A DNA stretch of 64,000 nucleotides from NCBI RefSeq assembly GCF_001279525.1, contig NZ_LGDY01000122.1, positions 7,238-71,237 on the forward strand, given 5' to 3'. The notes under the pieces were generated by a model. The model was given only the letters and a program-made list of their open reading frames with translations. It searched no databases and was not told where the DNA came from. Below, in pieces: positions 8,483-17,398 of this stretch. The first letter of the stretch is position 1. Each line of letters begins with the position of its first letter. Both the position numbers and the translations under genes were made by a program. This DNA comes from Nocardia sp. NRRL S-836. Its GTDB lineage: Bacteria > Actinomycetota > Actinomycetes > Mycobacteriales > Pseudonocardiaceae.

Positions 8483-10342
8483 GTGTGCGGAATCGTGGGA
8501 TACGTGGGTCACCGGTCGGCGCTCGACGTCGTCCTGGACGGGCTGAGGCGCCTGGAGTACCGGGGGTACGACTCGGCTGGCGTCGCTGTCGTCGCAGGCT
8601 CGGAGCTGGCCGTCGAACGCAAGGCCGGCCGGCTGCAGAACCTGGAGACGAGGCTGGACGAGGTGGGCCGCGACAACTTCGCGGGCACCGTCGGCATGGG
8701 CCACACGCGGTGGGCGACGCACGGCGCGCCGATCGACCGCAACTCGCACCCCCACCGGGACGCGACGAACCGCGTCGCCGTGGTGCACAACGGGATCATC
8801 GAGAACTTCGCGGCGCTGCGCGGTGAGCTCGAAGGGCTCGGCGTCGAGATGTCCTCGGACACCGACACCGAGACCGTCGCGCACCTCGTGGGGTTCGCCT
8901 ACGCCGACGGCGACACGAAGGGCGACCTGCCGGCCAGCGTCCGCAAGGTCGTGCAGCGGCTCGAAGGCGCCTTCACGCTCGTCATCACGCACGCGGACGA
9001 GCCGGACCAGGTCGTGGCCGCCCGCCGCAACTCGCCGCTGGTCGTCGGGGTCGGCGAGGGTGAGCACTTCGTGGCCAGCGACGTCTCCGCGTTCATCGCG
9101 CACACCCGCGAGGCCGTCGAGCTGGGCCAGGACCAGATGGTCGTGATCACCCGCGACGGCTACCGGGTCACCGACTTCGACGGCGAGCAGGCCGAGGCCA
9201 AGCCGTTCACGGTCAACTGGGACCTCAGCGCCGCCGAGAAGGGCGGCCACGAGTACTTCATGCTCAAGGAGATCGAGGAGCAGCCGGAGGCGCTGGCGAA
9301 CACGCTGCGCGGCCACTTCTCGAACGGCCGGATCGTGCTCGACGAGCAGCGCCTGTCCGACCAGGACCTGCGCGACGTCGACAAGGTCTTCGTCGTCGCC
9401 TGCGGTTCGGCCTACCACTCCGGCCTCGTCGCGAAGTACGCGATCGAGCACTGGACCCGCCTGCCCGTCGAGGTCGAGCTGGCCTCCGAGTTCCGCTACC
9501 GCGACCCGGTGCTCGACCGCGACACGCTCGTCGTCGCCGTGTCGCAGTCCGGCGAGACCGCGGACACCCTCGAAGCCGTCCGCCACGCCCGCGCGCAGAA
9601 GGCCCGCGTCCTGGCCGTCTGCAACACCAACGGCGCGCAGATCCCGCGTGAGTCCGACGCCGTGCTCTACACGCACGCGGGCCCGGAGATCGGGGTCGCC
9701 TCGACCAAGGCGTTCCTCGCCCAGATCGCGGCGAACTACCTGGTCGGCCTGGCCCTGGCGCAGGCCCGCGGCACCAAGTACCCCGACGAGGTCGCCCGCG
9801 AGTTCCACGAGCTGGAGGCCATGCCCGCCGCGGTGCAGCGGGTGCTCGGCACGGTCGAGCAGGTCCGCACGCTCGGCCGCGAGCTCGCCGACTCGAAGGC
9901 GGTGCTGTTCCTCGGCCGCCACGTCGGCTACCCGGTGGCACTGGAGGGCGCGCTCAAGCTCAAGGAGCTCGCCTACATGCACGCCGAGGGCTTCGCCGCC
10001 GGTGAGCTCAAGCACGGCCCGATCGCGCTGATCGAGGAGAACCTCCCGGTCGTCGTGGTCATGCCGTCACCGAAGGGCCGCGCCGTCCTGCACTCGAAGC
10101 TGGTGTCGAACATCAGCGAGATCCAGGCCCGAGGCGCCCACACGATCGTGATCGCCGAGGAGGGCGACGAGACCGTGCGCCCGTTCGCGGACCACCTGAT
10201 CGAGATCCCGGCCGTCCCGACCCTGCTGCAGCCGCTCATCTCGACGGTGCCGCTGCAGGTGCTCGCCGCCGAGATCGCGCGCAGCCGCGGCTACGACGTC
10301 GACAAGCCTCGCAACCTGGCGAAGTCCGTTACGGTGGAGTGA
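8483..10342 (+). CDS. glmS: Glutamine-fructose-6-phosphate aminotransferase
   Basis: Makes glucosamine-6-phosphate from fructose-6-phosphate and glutamine, the first step of UDP-GlcNAc synthesis. The 619-residue protein begins M-C2-GIVGYVG, with Cys2 the N-terminal nucleophile of the glutaminase domain. The YRGYDSAG and HTRWATHG motifs follow. Two SIS sugar-isomerase domains come next (ACGSAYHSG, SQSGETADT), ending in the family C-terminus DKPRNLAKSVTVE. The GTG start fits because Cys must follow Met. The next gene (nnr) starts directly after the stop. Confidence 0.98.
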   Translation: MCGIVGYVGHRSALDVVLDGLRRLEYRGYDSAGVAVVAGSELAVERKAGRLQNLETRLDEVGRDNFAGTVGMGHTRWATHGAPIDRNSHPHRDATNRVAVVHNGIIENFAALRGELEGLGVEMSSDTDTETVAHLVGFAYADGDTKGDLPASVRKVVQRLEGAFTLVITHADEPDQVVAARRNSPLVVGVGEGEHFVASDVSAFIAHTREAVELGQDQMVVITRDGYRVTDFDGEQAEAKPFTVNWDLSAAEKGGHEYFMLKEIEEQPEALANTLRGHFSNGRIVLDEQRLSDQDLRDVDKVFVVACGSAYHSGLVAKYAIEHWTRLPVEVELASEFRYRDPVLDRDTLVVAVSQSGETADTLEAVRHARAQKARVLAVCNTNGAQIPRESDAVLYTHAGPEIGVASTKAFLAQIAANYLVGLALAQARGTKYPDEVAREFHELEAMPAAVQRVLGTVEQVRTLGRELADSKAVLFLGRHVGYPVALEGALKLKELAYMHAEGFAAGELKHGPIALIEENLPVVVVMPSPKGRAVLHSKLVSNISEIQARGAHTIVIAEEGDETVRPFADHLIEIPAVPTLLQPLISTVPLQVLAAEIARSRGYDVDKPRNLAKSVTVE

Positions 10343-11725
10343 GTGAGGGGCGTCTGGCACACCGAACGCGTCAAGTCCGCTGAGGAAGAGCTCATGGCGG
10401 TGGTCCCGCCGGGCTCGTTGATGCGCAAGGCCGCGTTCGGTGTGGCCACCCACGCCCTGAGACTTCTGCAAGGCCGCCGCCGGGTCACGCTCCTCGTGGG
10501 CGCGGGCAACAACGGCGGCGACGCCCTGTGGGCCGGCTACTTCCTGCGCCGCCGGGGTGTTGCGGTGTCCGCGGTCCTGCTCAACCCGGCCAAGGCTCAC
10601 GCGGAGGGCCTTGCGGCATTCCGCGGGGCCGGTGGCCGGGTGGTCGACGAGGTCGGCACCCCGGACCTGGTGGTCGACGGCATCGTCGGCCTGTCCGCCC
10701 GCGGCCCGCTGCGCCCGGACGCGGCCAGGCTGGTCGAGACGGTCACGGCGCCGATCCTGGCCGTGGACCTGCCGAGCGGCATCGACCCGGACACCGGCGA
10801 GATCTCCGGCCCGCACGTCCACGCGCACACCACCGTCACGTTCGGCTGCCTCAAGCCGGTCCACGCACTGGCCGACTGCGGCGACGTCCACCTCGTCGAC
10901 ATCGGCCTCCGCCCGACGGACCCGGACTTCGTGCTGCTCGACCGCTCCGACATCGCCTGGCCGGTGCCGGGACCGCACGACGACAAGTACACCCAGGGCG
11001 TCACGGGCGTGGCCGCCGGCAGCGCCACCTACCCCGGCGCCGCGGTGCTGTCGACCGGTGCCGCGGTGCTCGCCACCTCGGGCATGGTCCGCTACGCCGG
11101 CCCCGCGGCCGACGCGATCCGCTCGCGCTGGCCGGAGACCATCTGCACCGGCTCGATCACCGACGCGGGCCGCGTGCAGGCCTGGGTGGCCGGACCCGGC
11201 ATGGGCACCGGGAGCTCGTCGGCCGAGGTGCTGCGGTTCGTGCTGGACGCGAACGTCCCGGTGGTCGCCGACGCCGACGCGATCACGCTGCTGGCCCAGA
11301 ACCCGCAGCTGTGGGACGCCCGCGACCCCGACTCGGCGCTGGTGCTGACCCCGCACGACCGCGAGTTCGAACGCCTCGCGGGTCCCGTCGGCGCCGACCG
11401 CGTCGCCGCCGCCCGCAAGGCCGCTCAACGCTTCAACGCCGTGGTCCTGCTCAAGGGCCACCGCACGGTGGTCGCGGCACCGGACGGTCGTGTCCTGGTC
11501 AACTCGGCGACGTCGTCCTGGCCCGCGACCGCCGGCTCCGGTGACGTGCTCTCGGGGATCATCGGCGCGCTGCTCGCGAGCGGGCTGGACCCGTTCCTCG
11601 CCGCCGGTTACGCCGCCCACCTGCACGTCCTGGCCGCCGAACTGGGTGCGGACGGCGCACCCGTGCCCGCGTCACGGCTGATGGAGGCGATTCCGGCCGC
11701 GATCCGGGCCGTCCGGAACCGCTGA
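10343..11725 (+). CDS. nnr: Bifunctional NAD(P)H-hydrate epimerase/ADP-dependent dehydratase
   Basis: Repairs damaged (hydrated) NAD(P)H. The N-terminal ~200 residues are the YjeF epimerase domain, with the GAGNNGGDALWAGYFL loop and DLPSGIDPDTGE. The C-terminal ~250 residues are the ribokinase-like dehydratase, with VLTPHDREFERL, LLKGHRTVV and the catalytic GSGDVLSGIIGALL anion-hole segment. The length of 460 matches fused actinobacterial enzymes. The GTG start immediately follows the glmS TGA, so it belongs to the glmS operon. Confidence 0.95.
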   Translation: MRGVWHTERVKSAEEELMAVVPPGSLMRKAAFGVATHALRLLQGRRRVTLLVGAGNNGGDALWAGYFLRRRGVAVSAVLLNPAKAHAEGLAAFRGAGGRVVDEVGTPDLVVDGIVGLSARGPLRPDAARLVETVTAPILAVDLPSGIDPDTGEISGPHVHAHTTVTFGCLKPVHALADCGDVHLVDIGLRPTDPDFVLLDRSDIAWPVPGPHDDKYTQGVTGVAAGSATYPGAAVLSTGAAVLATSGMVRYAGPAADAIRSRWPETICTGSITDAGRVQAWVAGPGMGTGSSSAEVLRFVLDANVPVVADADAITLLAQNPQLWDARDPDSALVLTPHDREFERLAGPVGADRVAAARKAAQRFNAVVLLKGHRTVVAAPDGRVLVNSATSSWPATAGSGDVLSGIIGALLASGLDPFLAAGYAAHLHVLAAELGADGAPVPASRLMEAIPAAIRAVRNR

Positions 11726-11781
11726 GCTGCTGCTCGGCGAACGCTCCCGATCTTGTCGGTGTCGTCTGGGAGAATTGAACC

Positions 11782-11806
11782 AGGGGACCCCCTGCGGGGG
11801 ACCCCT
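11782..11806 (+). terminator. Hairpin after nnr
   Basis: AGGGGACCCCC / GGGGGACCCCT form an 11-bp stem with one central A-A mismatch and a 3-base loop. It lies 57 bases after nnr and before alr. Confidence 0.55.
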
Positions 11807-11863
11807 GCGTGAGCGCTCGCTCACACCCGATGAGCTGCGGCGCTATGACACGATGAACAGGTT

Positions 11864-12949
11864 ATGGCCCGTTCAGAAGTTGTCGTCGACCTCGGAGCGC
11901 TGCGGCACAACGTCGCGCTGCTCGCCGGCCTCGCGCCGGCCGCCCGGACCATGGCCGTCGTCAAGGCGGACGGGTACGGCCACGGCGCGGTGGAGGTCGC
12001 CCGCGCGGCGCTCGAAGCCGGTGCGACCTGGCTCGGGTCGTGCTCGACGCAGGAGGCCCTCGCGTTGCGGGCCGCCGGCATCCAGGCCCCGGTGCTGGCC
12101 TGGCTCGACGCCCCCGACGAGGACCTGGCCGCCGGTATCGCCGCGGACGTCGACCTGTCCGTGTCCTCGCTGTCGGACCTGCGCCGCGTCGAGCGGGCAG
12201 CGGAGGAGGCCGACGCCAGGCCGCGGCTCCACCTCAAGATCGACACCGGGCTGAGCCGCAACGGCTGCCAGCCGGCCGACTGGCCGGAGCTGGTCGAGCA
12301 GGCCAAGAAGCACGAGGTCGTGGCCGTCTGGTCGCACCTCGCCTCCGCCGACGTGATCGGCGACCCGTCCATCGACCTGCAGGCCAAGCGGTTCGACGAC
12401 GCCTACGAGGTCGCACGGGCGCACGGCCTGGACCCCATGCGGCACATCGCGAACTCCGCGGCCCTGCTGACCCGCCCCGACCTGCACTTCGACCTCGTCC
12501 GGCCAGGCATCGCGATCTACGGGCTGAACCCCGTGCCGACCGGCCACGACCTGCGTCCGGTCATGTCCTTCCGGTCCCGTGTGGCGCTCACGAAACGCAT
12601 CCCTGCCGGCGAGTCGGTCTCCTACGGGATGACGTGGACCGCGCGGCAGGACACGACGCTGGCACTTGTGCCGGCGGGCTATGCGGACGGTGTGCCGAGG
12701 GCGCTCTCCGGCCGGATGGAGGTGCTCCTGGCCGGGAGGCGCCGCCCGGTGGTCGGGCGTGTCTGCATGGACCAGGTGGTCGTGGACTGCGGTGACGACC
12801 CGGTCGAGGAGGGTGCGGAGGTCCTGCTGTTCGGCGACGGGAGCAGGGGGGAGCCGACGGCGACGGAGTGGGCGGAGCTGACCGGGACGATCGACTACGA
12901 GATCGTCTGCGGGATGTACCGGCCGCGGGTGCGGAGGATCTACACGTGA
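11864..12949 (+). CDS. alr: Alanine racemase
   Basis: PLP enzyme that makes D-alanine for peptidoglycan. The PLP-binding lysine is K34 in the motif AVVKADGYGHG. The second catalytic residue, a tyrosine, is in SVSYGMTW at about residue 256. The VRPGIAIYGLNP segment and the VGRVCMDQVVVD segment are also typical. The 361-residue length is normal. The last four bases (GTGA) overlap the start of the next gene, an alpha/beta hydrolase, as in the mycobacterial alr region. No clear ribosome site is seen before the ATG, so the transcript may be leaderless. Confidence 0.97.
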   Translation: MARSEVVVDLGALRHNVALLAGLAPAARTMAVVKADGYGHGAVEVARAALEAGATWLGSCSTQEALALRAAGIQAPVLAWLDAPDEDLAAGIAADVDLSVSSLSDLRRVERAAEEADARPRLHLKIDTGLSRNGCQPADWPELVEQAKKHEVVAVWSHLASADVIGDPSIDLQAKRFDDAYEVARAHGLDPMRHIANSAALLTRPDLHFDLVRPGIAIYGLNPVPTGHDLRPVMSFRSRVALTKRIPAGESVSYGMTWTARQDTTLALVPAGYADGVPRALSGRMEVLLAGRRRPVVGRVCMDQVVVDCGDDPVEEGAEVLLFGDGSRGEPTATEWAELTGTIDYEIVCGMYRPRVRRIYT

Positions 12950-14043
12950 AGCCGGTGTGGAAGGTCGTCGGGTGGGTCGGTGGCGCGCTGGGTGCCGCCG
13001 TCGCGGGTGCCGCCGTCGCGCAGACCGCCAAGGTGTCGCACCAGCGCAGGACGGTGTCCGACAGCCTCGCCGACGAGCCGCTGGGCGCGCTGCGGCCGGA
13101 CCGGGAGTCGACGGTCGCCGCCGACGACGGCGTGCCGCTCTCCGTCGAGGAGGTCGACCCCGGCGACGACGGCGAGGCCGACATCACCGTCGTGCTCGTG
13201 CACGGGTTCGCGCTCGACCGCCGCTGCTGGCACTTCCAGCGCCGTGACCTGGCCGAGCTGCTCGACCCCCGCGTGCACCAGGTGCTCTACGACCAGCGCG
13301 GCCACGGCCGTTCCGGGCGTTCGTCCGCCGAGTCCAGCACGATCGAGCAGCTCGCGCACGACCTCGACGCGGTGCTCCGCGCCGTCGTGCCGGAGGGGCC
13401 GCTGGTCCTGGTCGGGCACTCGATGGGTGGCATGACGATCATGGCGCTGGCCGAGCAGCGGCCTGACCTCTTCGCCGAACGGGTGCGCGGTGTCGCGCTC
13501 GTCGGCACGGCCGCCGGTGCCGTCGGTGGGGCCGGCCTGCCCAAGTCGGTGCTGTCGCGGCACAACCCGGTGACGCTCGGCATCGGCCGGCTCGCCGGAC
13601 TGCAGCCGGGCCTGGTCGAGTGGGCCCGCAGGAGCGCGAAGACCCTGACGTGGAGCGGTATCCGGACGTTCGCGTTCGGCGACCGCAAGGTGGCTCCGTC
13701 CCTCGTGGACCTGATGGAGCAGATGATCAACGGGACTGCGGTGCAGGTGCTCACCGAGTTCCTGGAGACGCTCGGCACGCACGACCGCTACAAGGCGCTG
13801 GCCGGGTTGCGGCACTGCGAGGTGCTGATCCTCAGCGGCGACGCGGACAAGCTCACGCCGTTCTCGCACGCCGAGCGGATGGCCGAGGAGATGCCGCACG
13901 CCACGCTGGTCAGGGCCCCCGGTGCCGGGCACATGGTGATGATGGAGCAGGCTGACCTGGTCAACGACCACCTGGTCGCGCTCATCGAGCGGTGCGCGGC
14001 CGATCGCGGAGAAAGTCGGAAGAAGTGGTGGCGGCGAGCGTGA
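12946..14043 (+). CDS. Membrane-anchored alpha/beta hydrolase
   Basis: A 365-residue alpha/beta hydrolase translationally coupled to alr (GTGA overlap). An N-terminal hydrophobic segment (VVGWVGGALGAAVAGAAVA, about residues 5-24) looks like a membrane anchor or uncleaved signal. The fold shows VLVHGFALDRRCWHFQ, the nucleophile elbow GHSMGG, an Asp in SGDADKLTP and a His in GAGHMVMM. Its position between alr and tsaE is conserved in actinobacteria. The GTG at 12946 is preferred over an upstream in-frame start lying inside alr. The substrate is unknown. Confidence 0.88.
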   Translation: MKPVWKVVGWVGGALGAAVAGAAVAQTAKVSHQRRTVSDSLADEPLGALRPDRESTVAADDGVPLSVEEVDPGDDGEADITVVLVHGFALDRRCWHFQRRDLAELLDPRVHQVLYDQRGHGRSGRSSAESSTIEQLAHDLDAVLRAVVPEGPLVLVGHSMGGMTIMALAEQRPDLFAERVRGVALVGTAAGAVGGAGLPKSVLSRHNPVTLGIGRLAGLQPGLVEWARRSAKTLTWSGIRTFAFGDRKVAPSLVDLMEQMINGTAVQVLTEFLETLGTHDRYKALAGLRHCEVLILSGDADKLTPFSHAERMAEEMPHATLVRAPGAGHMVMMEQADLVNDHLVALIERCAADRGESRKKWWRRA

Positions 14044-14501
14044 GGACCGTCGAACTGCCCCTGGTGGAGGACACCGAGGAGTTCGGCCGCAGGCTGGGAG
14101 AACTCGTGCGGGCAGGCGACCTGCTGCTGCTCGCGGGCCCGCTGGGAGCCGGCAAGACCGCGCTGGTGCGCGGGCTGGCGCGCGGTCTCGGCGTGCAGGG
14201 CCGGGTGAGCTCCCCGACGTTCGTGATCGCCCGCGTCCACGAGCCCGCCGAGGACGGCAGGGGCGTGCCGCTGGTGCACGTCGACGCGTACCGGCTCGGT
14301 GGTCACCTCGACGAGCTGGACGACCTCGACCTCGACACCGACCTGGTCGACGCCGTGGTGGCCGTCGAGTGGGGCGAGGGCGTCGCGGAACGCCTGAGCG
14401 AGGACCACCTGCTCATCCGCCTCGAACGCGGGACCGACGACGTTCGCACGGCCCAGCTGGTCCCGCACGGCGACTGGATCGGTCGTAACCTGCCGGTGTG
14501 A
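14028..14501 (+). CDS. tsaE: tRNA threonylcarbamoyladenosine biosynthesis ATPase TsaE
   Basis: ATPase of the TsaBDE complex that makes the t6A37 modification on ANN-decoding tRNAs. It has the Walker A motif AGPLGAGKTALVRGLA, the SSPTFVIARVH segment, the HVDAYRL motif and the VAVEWGEG motif. The length from this start is 157 residues, normal for the family. Three in-frame GTG codons (14025, 14028, 14040) are possible. The first two have GGAAGAA just upstream, and the last would give a GTGA overlap with the previous stop. tsaB and tsaD follow within 2 kb. Confidence 0.93.
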   Translation: MAASVRTVELPLVEDTEEFGRRLGELVRAGDLLLLAGPLGAGKTALVRGLARGLGVQGRVSSPTFVIARVHEPAEDGRGVPLVHVDAYRLGGHLDELDDLDLDTDLVDAVVAVEWGEGVAERLSEDHLLIRLERGTDDVRTAQLVPHGDWIGRNLPV

Positions 14502-14564
14502 CGTCGTTCGGCGGATGGGGTGACGTCCGTTCAGGACGAGTCACGGCCGCCCGATGACCCCGGC

Positions 14565-14888
14565 ATGAGCACGAAGGCGTTCCTCGCGACCGCGGTGGTC
14601 GGTGGTGCCCTGCTCGCCGCGGCCGTGCCCGCCGCCGCCGGTGAGGACGACCGGCCCGGCGGCCGCCTGTGCGCCGCGCCGTGGCAGTGGAACGGCCCGC
14701 TCTCGCTGCTGCACGAGGGCCCCGTGCCCGGCTACGTCACGTGCGCCGACGACCGCGCCACCGGTGGCGGCACCGTCAGCGTGCTGGACGACGCCTGTGC
14801 CGTGCCGTGGCGGTGGAACGGCCCGCTGGAGATCTTCACGGTCGACTCACCGGCCCGTCTCGCCTGCGACGGCGACCCGGCCGGCTGA
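14565..14888 (+). CDS. Small secreted protein with duplicated Cys/Trp module
   Basis: A 107-residue precursor. The signal peptide (MSTKAFLATAVVGGALLAAAVPAAA) is followed by a ~80-residue mature part. That part is two copies of a unit beginning C-A-x-P-W-x-W-N-G-P-L and ending about 25 residues later in a second Cys: CAAPWQWNGPL...C and CAVPWRWNGPL...C. Each unit would make one disulfide. An upstream in-frame start at 14520 would hide the signal peptide behind 15 polar residues, so I prefer 14565. It interrupts the tsaE-tsaB pair and has its own terminator. No family is recognised. Confidence 0.75.
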   Translation: MSTKAFLATAVVGGALLAAAVPAAAGEDDRPGGRLCAAPWQWNGPLSLLHEGPVPGYVTCADDRATGGGTVSVLDDACAVPWRWNGPLEIFTVDSPARLACDGDPAG

Positions 14889-14900
14889 CCGCCACGAGCT

Positions 14901-14940
14901 CAGCGGGATGGCCGGACCGAGCCCTCCGGCCATCCCGCTG
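14901..14940 (+). terminator. Hairpin terminator after the small secreted protein
   Basis: A perfect 15-bp repeat, CAGCGGGATGGCCGG / CCGGCCATCCCGCTG, with a 10-base loop, 12 bases after the stop. Confidence 0.9.
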
Positions 14941-15115
14941 ACCGTCCCGTGAGGACAGCTCGCGCCGCAGGACCCGAGCTCCGGTGGTGCCGGCACTTCG
15001 CCCGCCGGCACCACCCGCCCGCCCTGGTCGCCGGCGGTCCGCCGCCACGCCTGACGAGCGCGTCGGCGCACGGCGACGAGGTCGACGGCACGAGCTCGTA
15101 CTACCCTGGACAACC

Positions 15116-15796
15116 GTGCTAGTGCTCGCCGTCGACACGGCCACCCCCGCAGTCACCGCCGGTGTGGTCGACCTCGCGCCAGACACCCCGCCGCGGCTGC
15201 TCGCGAAGCGGGTGACGCTCAACCCCAAGGCGCACGGCGAGCTGCTCACCCCGCACATCAGCGCCGCGCTCGAAGAGGCCGGCAAGACCTTCGCCGACCT
15301 CGACGCGATCGTCGTCGGCGCCGGCCCCGGCCCGTTCACCGGCCTGCGGGTCGGCCTCGCCACCGCCGCCGCGCTCGGCCAGGCGCTGAACCGGCCGGTC
15401 TACCCGGTGGCCACCACGGACGCGATCGCCAGGGACGCCGCCAGCGGCCACCCGCTGCTCGTCGCCACGGACGCGCGCCGCAGGGAGGTCTACTGGGCCG
15501 CCTACGACGCCGCGGGCCGCCGCACCGACGGGCCGCACGTCGAACGCCCGCAGGAGCTCGCGGAGAAGCTGCCCGCGCTGGGCGTGCACCAGGCGACCGG
15601 TGAGGGCGCGGAGCTCTACGCCGACGTCCTCGGCTTGGAGCTGCTCCAAGCCAGGCACCCGTCGCCGGAGGGCCTGGTCGCCGCCGCGGCCGCCGAGGTG
15701 CTCGCGAAGGCCCGTCCCGCCGCGCTCACCCCGCTCTACCTGCGGCGCCCGGACGCGGTCGAACCGGTCGGGCGCAAGCGGGTGACCAGGCCATGA
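15116..15796 (+). CDS. tsaB: tRNA threonylcarbamoyladenosine biosynthesis protein TsaB
   Basis: Scaffold partner of TsaD in t6A synthesis, with an ASKHA fold lacking catalysis. The 226-residue protein starts VLVLAVDTATPAVTAG and contains the family motif VVGAGPGPFTGLRVGLATA. I place the start at the GTG 15116, because the upstream in-frame extension is Arg/Pro-rich and unlike TsaB. A TACCCT -10 box (15102-15107) sits 8 bases before it, suggesting a leaderless mRNA. The stop overlaps rimI by four bases (ATGA). Confidence 0.95.
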   Translation: MLVLAVDTATPAVTAGVVDLAPDTPPRLLAKRVTLNPKAHGELLTPHISAALEEAGKTFADLDAIVVGAGPGPFTGLRVGLATAAALGQALNRPVYPVATTDAIARDAASGHPLLVATDARRREVYWAAYDAAGRRTDGPHVERPQELAEKLPALGVHQATGEGAELYADVLGLELLQARHPSPEGLVAAAAAEVLAKARPAALTPLYLRRPDAVEPVGRKRVTRP

Positions 15797-16251
15797 CCAC
15801 CGGCACCGTCACGCTCGCGCCGTTGCAGCACGCCGACGTGCCCAAGTGCCACGAGATCGAGCTCGACCTGTTCCCCGGTGAGGACCCGTGGAGCGAGAAC
15901 GCGTTCCACAGCGAGCTCGACCGCGGCAACTACTACAAGGGCGCGTACAGCGACAACGAACTCATCGGCTACGCAGGGCTCGCCGCGTCGGCGTACGAGG
16001 CGAGTGTGCACACCATCGCCGTGGCACGGCACTGGCAGGGCAAGGGTGTCGGCAAGCTGCTGCTGCGCGACCTGCTGGCCCGCGTCGACGAGATCAACGT
16101 GCCGGTGTTCCTCGAGGTCCGCACGGACAACGAGCCCGCGATCGCCCTCTACCGCGCGCACGGCTTCGAACGCCTCGGGCTGCGCCGCCGCTACTACCAG
16201 CCGTCGGGTGCCGACGCGTACACGATGGGAAGGCCCGCACAAAGTGTCTAG
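15793..16251 (+). CDS. rimI: Ribosomal-protein-alanine N-acetyltransferase RimI
   Basis: GNAT acetyltransferase; family members acetylate the N-terminal alanine of S18. The 152-residue protein shows the acetyl-CoA loop [16 protein letters not shown] (R/Q-x-x-G-x-G/A) and the C-terminal [23 protein letters not shown]. It lies between tsaB and tsaD and overlaps both, so it belongs to the t6A operon, as in mycobacteria (Rv3420c). Confidence 0.95.
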   Translation: MTTGTVTLAPLQHADVPKCHEIELDLFPGEDPWSENAFHSELDRGNYYKGAYSDNELIGYAGLAASAYEASVHTIAVARHWQGKGVGKLLLRDLLARVDEINVPVFLEVRTDNEPAIALYRAHGFERLGLRRRYYQPSGADAYTMGRPAQSV

Positions 16252-17314
16252 CCCCAACAACGGTGACCGCCTGATCCTCGGAATCGAGAGCTCGTGCGAC
16301 GAGACAGGCGTCGGCATCGTCCGCCTCGGCCCGGACGGCGCGCTCGAACTGCTCGCCGACGAGGTCGCCTCCTCCGTCGAGGAACACGCCCGCTTCGGCG
16401 GCGTCGTGCCGGAGGTCGCCTCGCGCGCGCACCTGGAGGCCATGGTCCCGACCATGCGCCGCGCGCTCGACACGTCCGGTGTCGAGCTCTCGCAGATCCA
16501 CTCCATCGCCGTCACCGCCGGTCCCGGTCTGGCCGGCGCGCTGCTGGTCGGTGTCTCCGCCGCGAAGGCGTACGCCGCCGCGCTCGGCAAGCCGCTCTAC
16601 GGCGTGAACCACCTCGCGGGCCACGTCGCGGCGGACACGCTGCAGCACGGCCCGTTGCCGCAGCGGTGCCTGGCGCTGCTGGTCTCCGGCGGCCACTCGC
16701 AGCTGCTGCTCGTCGAGGGCGGCCTGGCGAACTCGATCACCGAGATCGGGTCCACCGTGGACGACGCGGCCGGTGAGGCCTACGACAAGGTGGCGCGGCT
16801 GCTCGACCTGCCCTACCCCGGCGGCCCGCCCATCGACAAGCTCGCCAAGACCGGCAACGGCTGCGCGATCGCGTTCCCGCGCGGTCTGACCGGCCCGCGT
16901 GACGCGAAGTACGACTTCTCGTTCTCCGGCCTGAAGACCTCCGTGGCCCGCTGGGTCGAACGCGCCGAGCGCGCCGGTGAGGAGATCCCGCTGGCCGACG
17001 TCGCGGCGTCGTTCCAGGAGGCCGTCGCGGACGTGCTGACCGCCAAGGCGATCCGGGCGGCGAAGGACCTGAACGTCGGCACGCTGGTGATCTCCGGCGG
17101 TGTCGCGGCGAACTCGCGGCTGAGCGGCCTGGCCGCCGAGCGCTGCGCCGAGGCCGGCATCGAGCTGCGCGTGCCGCGCCCCCGCCTGTGCACCGACAAC
17201 GGCGCGATGATCGCGGCGCTCGGCGCCCACCTCGTCGCGGCGGGCGCCAAACCGTCCAGGATGGACCTCAGCACGACCCCCGGCCTCCCGGTCGGAACCG
17301 TGCAAATCCTCTGA
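16244..17314 (+). CDS. tsaD: tRNA N6-adenosine threonylcarbamoyltransferase TsaD
   Basis: Transfers the threonylcarbamoyl group to A37 of tRNA. The 356-residue ASKHA-fold protein has the signature [12 protein letters not shown]. It also has the metal-binding H-x3-H in [22 protein letters not shown], the [13 protein letters not shown] loop and [11 protein letters not shown]. The GTG start at 16244 overlaps the rimI stop by 8 bases. It is the last gene of the operon and is followed by a large hairpin. Confidence 0.97.
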   Translation: MSSPNNGDRLILGIESSCDETGVGIVRLGPDGALELLADEVASSVEEHARFGGVVPEVASRAHLEAMVPTMRRALDTSGVELSQIHSIAVTAGPGLAGALLVGVSAAKAYAAALGKPLYGVNHLAGHVAADTLQHGPLPQRCLALLVSGGHSQLLLVEGGLANSITEIGSTVDDAAGEAYDKVARLLDLPYPGGPPIDKLAKTGNGCAIAFPRGLTGPRDAKYDFSFSGLKTSVARWVERAERAGEEIPLADVAASFQEAVADVLTAKAIRAAKDLNVGTLVISGGVAANSRLSGLAAERCAEAGIELRVPRPRLCTDNGAMIAALGAHLVAAGAKPSRMDLSTTPGLPVGTVQIL

Positions 17315-17321
17315 CCCCGAC

Positions 17322-17374
17322 GTCACGCGGGGCCCCCGCGTTCTCCTCAGGGAAACGCGGGGCCCCCGCGTGAC
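17322..17374 (+). terminator. Large bidirectional hairpin between tsaD and phoD
   Basis: Two 21-base arms starting GTCACGCGGGGC and ending GCCCCCGCGTGAC pair with about one mismatch around a short loop. The ACGCGGGGCCCCCGCGT core also occurs as a direct repeat in both arms. It lies between the convergent stops. Confidence 0.8.
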
Positions 17375-17398
17375 TTCCGGCATGCGGAATGTGCGACA

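Noticed and set aside
8483..8500. glmS ribozyme/riboswitch upstream of glmS
   Set aside because: The leader is at most a few bases long if the -10 box is right, and the ribozyme is not known from actinobacteria.
15878..16243. Upstream extension of tsaD
   Set aside because: It lies out of frame inside rimI, and the TsaD family start is at GTG 16244.
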